Positions 58,049 through 64,000 of a stretch of 64,000 nucleotides of DNA are shown here, piece by piece (positions within the stretch are counted from its first letter, which is position 1; the number at the start of each line of letters is the position of its first letter). Where the stretch lies: positions 1 through 64,000 of the IMG/VR virus record IMGVR_UViG_3300023174_000071; one strand, 5' to 3'. The notes below the pieces were generated by a model. The model was not told the origin of the DNA, did no database searches, and worked only from the letters and a program-made list of their open reading frames with translations. The translations under genes were made by a program, and so were the position numbers. Source of the stretch: a virus.

Positions 58049-58981
58049 ATGTTAAATGTTAAAGTATTGTTAACTGCTTTCTTAGTTTCTTGCACAGGAC
58101 TATCCGTAGGAATTGGAAACGAATATCAAGTTACTCGTCAAGACACAGACCAAGAAGATTCTGATGTTGTCGTTGAGGATACAGATGATTCCGGTGTAAC
58201 TCAGCCGGATTACACGGGGTTAATTGGTGGGGTTATTCGATTCTCTTCCATTCAATATGGTTGCTATGAGTGTTTTACAGATTCCACGGGGCCATTCTCT
58301 GTTTCTGGCGTTCTAGCTTTTCATGAGCCTGTTCACCAAACTTGGAATGATTGGATTCCTTCTCCCGGAACTTGCACCAATTATTTAACGCAAAATGATC
58401 CGGCAACCCAATTTTTAGATTTAGGTCAAAAGGTAGAGATTAATGTTGGAAGCCGATATCTTCCATTTTCTAGAAATTATACAAACGGAACCACTCAATA
58501 TAATTTCTCAAGCACAACAAATTTGGACTTTCAGTACGGTGCAAGCTATAATCTAAATGTTTATCCAAATTCCACGACCGACGCATTTCAAATTAACAAT
58601 GTATTTGTCACACCAGAAAGATTAAATATTACGAATCCAACCCAGTTGATGAATCCATTCTCATCAGCTTTCGCTCCTGTTGTTTCAAAATCAGGAACAA
58701 CGATTTCTTGGACACCGTCAGGTTCGGGATACTTTTTCGTAATTTTAGATGTCTATAGTGAAGATGGCTCAACTTATCTTGGCGGCGCTTTGTGCGTAGA
58801 TAATGATGATGGAAGCATTTTTATTGACCCATCTGTTCTTGGAAGTTTTTATCCGGGCTCATTAGTTGGCGTTTATATGTATCGCTATCGCTTGACAGAA
58901 ACGGTAAGACCAGATAATGGAAGCACACTCCAGTCTATAACTCAGGTAGGGTTAGCTGGGACTGCAACTCTAAATTATTGA
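58049..58981 (+). CDS. Large predicted lipoprotein with acidic Asp/Thr linker
   Basis: 310 aa from the ATG at 58049. Signal MLNVKVLLTAFLVSC ends in a lipobox LVSC. A linker of Asp, Glu, Thr and Val (TDQEDSDVVVEDTDDSG) follows, then a beta-rich ectodomain with YGCYECFTDST and several Tyr/Gly strands. Such linkers are typical for Myxococcota-type surface lipoproteins. Role unknown. Confidence 0.82.
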   Translation: MLNVKVLLTAFLVSCTGLSVGIGNEYQVTRQDTDQEDSDVVVEDTDDSGVTQPDYTGLIGGVIRFSSIQYGCYECFTDSTGPFSVSGVLAFHEPVHQTWNDWIPSPGTCTNYLTQNDPATQFLDLGQKVEINVGSRYLPFSRNYTNGTTQYNFSSTTNLDFQYGASYNLNVYPNSTTDAFQINNVFVTPERLNITNPTQLMNPFSSAFAPVVSKSGTTISWTPSGSGYFFVILDVYSEDGSTYLGGALCVDNDDGSIFIDPSVLGSFYPGSLVGVYMYRYRLTETVRPDNGSTLQSITQVGLAGTATLNY

Positions 58982-58988
58982 GGTCAAA

Positions 58989-59552
58989 GTGGTTGAGCAA
59001 AAAGAGAAGAAAGAACGAATTAAGCATGATGCATATTTCACTCCAGAAAAACTCGCTAAGCGTTTAGTTTCTCTTCTGCCTATTGATTCTCGCCATAAAG
59101 TTCTTGAGCCCCATGTTGGCGGCGGTGCTTTTGCTTCCGCCATTAAGGATACCGGAGCGCACCTTACAGGTTCTGATATTCAAGAAACCTCAGCGGGGTT
59201 TGAAATCTGTGATGAAAAGATTGTATGTAATTTCCTTCATCATGATTACCAAAATAAGTTTGATTTCGTAATTGGAAACCCTCCATTTAATGATGCGCTG
59301 GATCACGTTCAGCGAGCGCTAAGTCTGACCAAATCAACAGGGGGTGTTGGATTTTTGTTGCGAATTGGATTCTTTGCATCAATTTCACGTTTTGAATTTT
59401 GGCAAAAGCATCCAGCAAAGAAGGTTTGGGTTCTAGCTGAGCGCCCATCTTTTGCTCACGGAACTACTGACGCTCAAGAATATGCTTTCTTTTATTGGAC
59501 ACCCGGTTATAAAGGCACTACAGAGATTGAAGTAATCCGCTGGAAAGATTAA
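58989..59552 (+). CDS. N6-adenine DNA methyltransferase-like protein
   Basis: 187 aa with GTG start behind GAGGTCAAA. YFTPEKLAKRLVSLL, the SAM-binding VLEPHVGGGAFASAI near 38, GSDI near 60 and the catalytic IGNPPFNDAL near 88 form a Rossmann-fold class I methylase. No target recognition domain is evident. Could protect phage DNA or methylate another substrate. Confidence 0.86.
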   Translation: MVEQKEKKERIKHDAYFTPEKLAKRLVSLLPIDSRHKVLEPHVGGGAFASAIKDTGAHLTGSDIQETSAGFEICDEKIVCNFLHHDYQNKFDFVIGNPPFNDALDHVQRALSLTKSTGGVGFLLRIGFFASISRFEFWQKHPAKKVWVLAERPSFAHGTTDAQEYAFFYWTPGYKGTTEIEVIRWKD

Positions 59553-59567
59553 AAAAGGATTAATAAA

Positions 59568-61820
59568 ATGTTTACTGAAGAAGCACGAATCGCCCTTAGT
59601 ACAGCGCTTGAAAAAGCTAGGATTATGTGCCATGAGTTTGCTGCAGCAGAACATATTCTTTATGGCCTGCTTTCTTCTCCTACTGTAGAGGAGATTTTTA
59701 AAGCATGCGGCGGCTCAATTGAAGAAATCGAAGAACTCGTTGAAGTTAATCTAAATGTTAATGAAACGCTTGACGTTGACCCCCGGCGTTATGAGCCCGA
59801 ACAAACCGTCGCTTTTCAACGAATTATTCAGCGAGCAGTTCTTCATGCAAAGAGTCTAAGCCGAGAAGTTGGCTGTGATGATTTGCTGGTTTCGCTGCTA
59901 AGTGAACAAGATTGTCATGCTGTATTTATTTTGGAAAACCAAGGTGTTGACCGCCTTGCTGTAACCTCTTATCTATCTCAAGGTAAGAAGAAAAAGGCAG
60001 CAATCAAGAAGGGTAAGAAGAAAGAAGCTGCTATGTCTGGAGGGGATGATGCTTCCGTTTCAGATGACCCTCTAGCTACTTATGCTGCAAATCTTAACGA
60101 AAAAGCTAAGGCTGGAAAGATTGATCTTCTTATTGGTCGAGAAGTGGAACTTGAGCGAACCGTTCAGATTCTTGGTCGCCGCAAGAAGAATAATCCAATT
60201 TTTATTGGAGATCCCGGTGTAGGTAAAACTGCAATCGTTGAAGGTCTTGCTCTAAAAATTGTCTCCGGAGAGGTTCCGGATGCCATTAAGAATTGCGTTG
60301 TTTATGCTCTGGATATGACGGCGCTACTTGCGGGTACAAAGTATCGTGGTGATTTTGAAGAGCGTCTAAAGGCTGTAATGAAGCGTCTGGAAGAGGATAG
60401 CAATTCTATTCTTTTTATTGATGAAATTCACACCTTGGTAGGTGCTGGTTCAACTTCGGGTTCAACGATGGACGCCGGAAATATCCTAAAGCCAGCGCTA
60501 TCTTCTGGAAATCTTCGCTGCATTGGCTCAACAACGCATGAGGAGTTTCGTCAATCTTTTGGAAAGGACAAAGCGCTTGCTCGTCGTTTTCAAACCATTG
60601 ATGTTGTTGAACCTTCGTTGGGTGAAACTATTCAAATTCTTTTTGGCCTTAAGAAAGGTTACGAAGATCACCACATGGTTTCTTATACCAATGAGGCTGT
60701 GGAAGCTTGTGCTAAGCTTGCAGCGAAGCATATTACAGGTCGATTCCTTCCAGATAAGGCAGTCGATGTAATGGATGAAGTTGGTTCAGTATCTCGATTG
60801 AAGGGAATTAAAGTTGTAGAACTTTCTCACGTCGAAGAAGCTGTAGCCAAGATTGCACGAATCCCTGCCAAGTCAGTATCTTCTGAAGATAAGGATAAGC
60901 TAAAGAATCTAGAAAAAGATCTTAAGTCTGTAATCTTTGGTCAAGATAAGGCTGTAGAGTCGGTGGTTACGGCAATTAAAATGTCAAGGGCGGGTATCGG
61001 TTCAGCTACAAAGCCTATTGGAAGTTTCCTATTTGCAGGACCAACGGGTGTCGGAAAGACGGAGTTGGCGAAGCAGCTTGCCTATCAGCTTGGCATTGAG
61101 TTTGTTCGATTTGATATGTCAGAATATATGGAAAAGCACGCTGCGGCTCGTTTGATTGGCGCTCCTCCGGGATACGTCGGCTTTGAGCAGGGCGGTTTGC
61201 TAACAGATTCTGTTCATAAAAATCCACACTGCGTATTGTTGCTGGATGAAATCGAGAAGGCGCATTCTGATTTGTTTAATCTATTGCTTCAGGTAATGGA
61301 TCACGCAACCCTTACAGATAACAATGGTCGCAAAACAGATTTTAGGAATGTTATTGTGATTATGTCATCCAACGCTGGTGTTCGAGAAATGCAATCTCGT
61401 AATGTTGGCTTTTCTCAAATTGCAACGCCATCAAAATCGGGAGATGCTTTGAATCGAACTTTCTCTCCAGAATTCCGCAACCGTCTTGATGCAATCATTT
61501 CATTTAATTCTCTAGATGAGGCTTCTATCTTGCGGGTTGTCGATAAGTCTATGTTGGAATTAGAAGCTCAATTGCTAGATAAAAACATCACGGTAACCAT
61601 GACCGATGAAGCTCGAAAGTTCTTTGCCAAGGAAGGATTTAAGCCAGAGTTTGGAGCCCGAGAAATGGGTCGAGTTATTCAGAGTCATGTAAAGCGACCG
61701 TTGGCGGATATGATTCTGTTTGGCGATCTAAAAGACGGCGGCAATCTTGTTATTGATTTTGTTAATGAGCAAATTGTTTTGCTAACTCAATCGTCTAATG
61801 TTGAAATGGCCGAAGCATGA
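59568..61820 (+). CDS. clpA: ClpA-type AAA+ unfoldase
   Basis: 750 aa. Clp-N double repeat (1-145), a Lys-rich linker near 148-163, first AAA+ with Walker [13 protein letters not shown] near 214 and Walker [12 protein letters not shown] near 280, and second AAA+ with Walker [13 protein letters not shown] near 491 and [11 protein letters not shown] near 555. In the second domain, [17 protein letters not shown] corresponds to the ClpP-docking loop, here VGF where ClpA has IGL. No ClpP gene is in the window, so it may use host ClpP. Confidence 0.95.
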   Translation: MFTEEARIALSTALEKARIMCHEFAAAEHILYGLLSSPTVEEIFKACGGSIEEIEELVEVNLNVNETLDVDPRRYEPEQTVAFQRIIQRAVLHAKSLSREVGCDDLLVSLLSEQDCHAVFILENQGVDRLAVTSYLSQGKKKKAAIKKGKKKEAAMSGGDDASVSDDPLATYAANLNEKAKAGKIDLLIGREVELERTVQILGRRKKNNPIFIGDPGVGKTAIVEGLALKIVSGEVPDAIKNCVVYALDMTALLAGTKYRGDFEERLKAVMKRLEEDSNSILFIDEIHTLVGAGSTSGSTMDAGNILKPALSSGNLRCIGSTTHEEFRQSFGKDKALARRFQTIDVVEPSLGETIQILFGLKKGYEDHHMVSYTNEAVEACAKLAAKHITGRFLPDKAVDVMDEVGSVSRLKGIKVVELSHVEEAVAKIARIPAKSVSSEDKDKLKNLEKDLKSVIFGQDKAVESVVTAIKMSRAGIGSATKPIGSFLFAGPTGVGKTELAKQLAYQLGIEFVRFDMSEYMEKHAAARLIGAPPGYVGFEQGGLLTDSVHKNPHCVLLLDEIEKAHSDLFNLLLQVMDHATLTDNNGRKTDFRNVIVIMSSNAGVREMQSRNVGFSQIATPSKSGDALNRTFSPEFRNRLDAIISFNSLDEASILRVVDKSMLELEAQLLDKNITVTMTDEARKFFAKEGFKPEFGAREMGRVIQSHVKRPLADMILFGDLKDGGNLVIDFVNEQIVLLTQSSNVEMAEA

Positions 61821-61984
61821 CAAAAGAAGAAATTAACGATCTTGCCATTCTGATTAAAAATCTTAAGAATAGCAAGTGCATCAAAACATCATTGGAGCAA
61901 GATTTGATGGATAAATGCGAAAAGTTAATTTTGAAACTTGAGCAAACAGAGCAGGAAATAGCAAGGCTGCGTCGTTCGATCTGA
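61817..61984 (+). CDS. Small helical protein, 55 aa
   Basis: ATG at 61817 overlaps the clpA stop, so it is translationally coupled. Coiled-coil-like (LEQDLMDKCEKLILKLEQTEQEIARLRRS). A small adaptor for ClpA is possible but unproven. Confidence 0.6.
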   Translation: MTKEEINDLAILIKNLKNSKCIKTSLEQDLMDKCEKLILKLEQTEQEIARLRRSI

Positions 61985-62005
61985 TTGGCGCAGTAAAATG
62001 AGTAA

Positions 62006-62278
62006 ATGAGAATTTACCCAGAAGAGCAGAAGAGTTTTTGTAAACTTTATCTTCCAAAGGATAAGGTTGCGGGACTTTTCTGCTTTCATCTTTATTTAAA
62101 AGAATTTGCTGAAACTGACTTTTCGTTTCATCTTTTTCCAAGAAAAAATTTTAGATTTTTTGGTTACCAAAAAAGTTGGTACGACGGACCAATTTATGAA
62201 TTCGGCCTTGGGCCGCTTTTTCTTTTTGTGATTATTTCAGGCAAAGGCTTTAAGATTTTTGGAAAGAGTTTCTTATGA
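62006..62278 (+). CDS. Hypothetical protein, 90 aa
   Basis: Aromatic-rich, with many Phe, Tyr and Gly (RKNFRFFGYQKSWYDGPIYEFGLGPLFLFV). Possibly a beta-hairpin membrane-associated protein. Overlaps the next gene by 4 nt. Confidence 0.6.
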   Translation: MRIYPEEQKSFCKLYLPKDKVAGLFCFHLYLKEFAETDFSFHLFPRKNFRFFGYQKSWYDGPIYEFGLGPLFLFVIISGKGFKIFGKSFL

Positions 62279-62499
62279 AACTGTTTCAAATTTTTCTTAT
62301 TCTCTTTGCATTTATTTCTTGTGAAAGCGAGCCTTATGTTTCACAAGATTGCGCTTCTCGATGCAGACCTCATCCTTATGTTTTAAGAAGCATAATATTC
62401 AAAAGTGGTAGACAGTTGGAAGTCTGTCTTTGCAGAGATGCTTCTGGTAAGTTAGACTTCCCAAGTGAGTTCGTCTCTGGTAAGCAAATACCAAAATAG
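62275..62499 (+). CDS. Small predicted lipoprotein
   Basis: 74 aa. Signal MKLFQIFLILFAFISC with lipobox FISC; mature part has four more Cys (QDCASRCRPHP, EVCLCRD). ATGA overlap with the previous stop. No family recognised; envelope protein. Confidence 0.72.
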   Translation: MKLFQIFLILFAFISCESEPYVSQDCASRCRPHPYVLRSIIFKSGRQLEVCLCRDASGKLDFPSEFVSGKQIPK

Positions 62500-62510
62500 A
62501 ATGAGAAAAT

Positions 62511-63101
62511 ATGCAATTTAAATCAGAAGATATTTTTATATCAGAACTAGATAGGCTTTGGGGCAAAACAGAGCCTTGGATTGTTATCCATCAAAAGTCT
62601 AGAAATGAAAATATTGTATTATCCCCAATGCAAGTTGATTTCTTAAATCAAACGCTTCAGAAGATTATTGCCTCATCTGATGAAGCAGCAAATGAGGAGG
62701 TAACTTGTCTTTTAAGCTCTACAAATTGGCCTCCATTAGATAGGCCTAGCGATAAATATAGAGATACAGAGGCTTTATCTTTTTTGATTGCTTCGGAGTT
62801 TGTCATACCCAACCATGTAAGTAACGAAGGAGTTGTTGGGTTATACATTCAATGTTCAGGGGTTTTTCGTCACGGTCCTGATTTTGAACCTATGCCTGCT
62901 ATTAGTTTTTCGGACGAAGGCGACGATCCATTTTGGGAGTTTTATCACCTCTGTCAAAAGTATAATTTTGATGGTTTAGTAAAGTGGTGTTCTTTAAAAA
63001 GAAATAAACTGCCATTAGATTATTACAAACACATGTTGAAGAAAAACGCTTGGTGTGATAGGCTTCAGAAAATAGAAGATTTAGAAAACCAAAAGGATTG
63101 A
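62511..63101 (+). CDS. Hypothetical protein, 196 aa
   Basis: Soluble protein with alternating helix and strand, Cys near VTCLLSS and several Trp. FWEFYHLCQKYNFDGLVKWCS is a helix pair. No known domain recognised. Confidence 0.66.
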   Translation: MQFKSEDIFISELDRLWGKTEPWIVIHQKSRNENIVLSPMQVDFLNQTLQKIIASSDEAANEEVTCLLSSTNWPPLDRPSDKYRDTEALSFLIASEFVIPNHVSNEGVVGLYIQCSGVFRHGPDFEPMPAISFSDEGDDPFWEFYHLCQKYNFDGLVKWCSLKRNKLPLDYYKHMLKKNAWCDRLQKIEDLENQKD

Positions 63102-63104
63102 ACA

Positions 63105-63407
63105 ATGAGCACTAAATGTACAATTGGATATGGTAAAAAATATCATCTCTTTGAAGAGATTTTTGATTCAGAGAAGGTTTGGATTCAGCTTGACTCTAAT
63201 TCTTTTAATGCTCAACTTACAAGTTATCATAACGAACCTAGTTTGGTGGTAGGTATCGATATCGCTACTTGGAGAGATATTGTAAATGCTTGGAATAATT
63301 CTTCTTGGGCAAAAGATTTAACGAGAGATTATTCTAAGTCAGATGTTGAAGAGTTTTTTAGCATTTTTGATAAAATTAAAAAAGACAAACCATCTGGAGA
63401 AGAATAA
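63105..63407 (+). CDS. Hypothetical protein, 100 aa
   Basis: Starts STKCTIGYGKKYHLFEEIFDSEKVWIQLD, mixed strands, ending in a helix. Three nt after the previous stop, with the next ATG directly following its own stop. No family recognised. Confidence 0.64.
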   Translation: MSTKCTIGYGKKYHLFEEIFDSEKVWIQLDSNSFNAQLTSYHNEPSLVVGIDIATWRDIVNAWNNSSWAKDLTRDYSKSDVEEFFSIFDKIKKDKPSGEE

Positions 63408-63662
63408 ATGTCAAGCCCATTTTGGTTATCTTGGACTGTTGCCTTTTTGTTTTACTTTATGATTTCACTGTCGGCAGCGATTGCTTCAGTTCTGATTAAT
63501 CAAAAAAGAAATACAGAAGCAACAATACTTCTTCTCTTTATTGTTGCAGATATTATTATTGCATTTTATCGATCTCCAGATTTGTGGATCCCGCTTCTTT
63601 GTGGGTATGGCTTCATTTACCTCCTAAGCGTTATCCTTCCAGCAGGTAAAAATGATGAGTGA
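63408..63662 (+). CDS. Membrane protein with three segments
   Basis: 84 aa. Hydrophobic segments at about 5-27, 38-52 and 56-76 (LSWTVAFLFYFMISLSAAIASVLI; TILLLFIVADIIIAFY; WIPLLCGYGFIYLLSVIL). Directly follows the previous stop, and overlaps the next start. No transporter motif visible. Confidence 0.66.
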   Translation: MSSPFWLSWTVAFLFYFMISLSAAIASVLINQKRNTEATILLLFIVADIIIAFYRSPDLWIPLLCGYGFIYLLSVILPAGKNDE

Positions 63663-63861
63663 AAAAATTCCAGGATTAATTTCGATTACCGAAACCCCTA
63701 GCGGCTTCATTTTTGAGATTGATGACGATAAGATTTCCGAATTCTATTCCGCATTTGGATTGGAGGTCGGGGATTCCGCTGGGTTTCAAGAGGTTTTAAA
63801 CCAAGCGATTGAAAACTTCCTAAAAAGCTATGAGGAGAATAAAAATGAACGAGAAGAATGA
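63652..63861 (+). CDS. Hypothetical protein, 69 aa
   Basis: Starts at 63652 or 63655 (two ATGs), overlapping the membrane gene end. GLISITETPSGFIFEIDDDKISEFYSAFGLEVGDSAG; no family recognised. Overlaps the next start. Confidence 0.6.
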   Translation: MMSEKIPGLISITETPSGFIFEIDDDKISEFYSAFGLEVGDSAGFQEVLNQAIENFLKSYEENKNEREE

Positions 63862-64000
63862 TAAATATCTTTGTGAAAAATATCCTTTAATTTTTAAAGA
63901 TAGAACGCTTGCCGATGATCGTCAGACGTTGATGTGCTACGGATTTTGTCATGGCGATGGTTGGTTAAATATTCTTGATACGCTTTGTGATGGAATCCAG
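63845..64000 (+). CDS. Conserved phage protein, 3' end outside window
   Basis: ATG at 63845 with GAGGAG 8 nt upstream. KYLCEKYPLIFKDR and YGFCHGDGWLNILDTLCDGIQ match a phage protein type seen in many tailed phages (C-x-G-x-x-x-G-D-G-W). Function not known. Cut by the right edge after 52 codons. Confidence 0.72.
   Translation, partial: MNEKNDKYLCEKYPLIFKDRTLADDRQTLMCYGFCHGDGWLNILDTLCDGIQ

Noticed and set aside
1-64000. Retron, CRISPR-Cas, toxin-antitoxin or diversity-generating retroelement
   Set aside because: I saw no reverse transcriptase, Cas protein, regular repeat array or variable-repeat pair.
1-64000. Ordinary bacterial chromosome
   Set aside because: No ribosomal or core housekeeping clusters; dense small orphan genes and homing nucleases favour a phage-like element, although lipoproteins leave some doubt.

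Overview
The window reads as part of a very large double-stranded DNA phage (jumbo-phage type) or a phage-like extrachromosomal element. The evidence is the base composition (clearly AT-rich, by eye in the upper 30s percent GC), very dense packing of short genes, start/stop overlaps of 1-14 nt, many small orphan proteins, scattered tRNA genes, several unrelated homing endonucleases and a patchwork of enzymes typical of huge phages: thioredoxin system, thymidine kinase, RNA ligase, MoxR/VWA pair, ClpA, Hsp20, DNA methylase, glycosyltransferase, TilS. No terminase, portal, capsid or DNA polymerase lies in the window, so the phage call is an inference. Lipoproteins with acidic Asp/Thr linkers and a von Willebrand lipoprotein of a style I know from Myxococcota/Bdellovibrionota-like bacteria hint at a Gram-negative host of that kind.

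Layout. 1-7338 (+): small orphan genes, a folded noncoding stretch followed by tRNA-Ser, a PD-(D/E)XK-like homing endonuclease, thioredoxin reductase, a TPR glycosyltransferase, and an HNH nuclease fused to a recombinase DNA-binding domain. 7355-9333: an IS607-family transposon (serine recombinase + TnpB) that appears to split a small gene. 9605-30528 (mostly -): thioredoxin, a radical SAM protein, a GIY-YIG endonuclease, an N4BP2-like kinase with a proline/lysine/glutamate-rich tail, a second P-loop protein, adenylosuccinate lyase, a further homing endonuclease, a three-tRNA cluster (Arg, Thr, Asn), metallophosphoesterase, RNA ligase, thymidine kinase, thermonuclease, a thioredoxin-like protein, TilS, a tRNA-like element and another homing endonuclease. 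30642-34551 (+): a HAD/2H RNA-repair fusion and a NUDIX/ADP-ribosyltransferase-like protein. 36801-41378: a block of diverged ~160-aa paralogues. 41433-45152: an HsdS-like fragment, MoxR ATPase, VWA metallopeptidase-like protein and lysozyme-like protein. 45490-52066: a strongly expressed-looking protein, a VWA lipoprotein, cupin, LysM protein, DEDD exonuclease and class II aldolase. 52126-64000 (mostly +): small genes, a lipoprotein protease, Hsp20 behind a HAIR-like operator, a fibre-like protein, methylase, ClpA and a run of small genes cut by the right edge.

Themes. (1) RNA repair and translation upkeep: RNA ligase, HAD-2H end-healing protein, two kinases, metallophosphoesterase, TilS and tRNAs look like a kit against tRNA-cleaving defences. 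(2) A short amphipathic module (Leu-rich helix, Gly-Leu or Lys, Glu-Ala, often ending Ala/Ser) recurs at the start, or once at the end, of otherwise unrelated proteins and may be a sorting or packaging signal. (3) Two expanded families of small paralogues. (4) Several predicted lipoproteins and exported proteins acting on the host envelope. (5) Heavy load of selfish endonucleases and a transposon.
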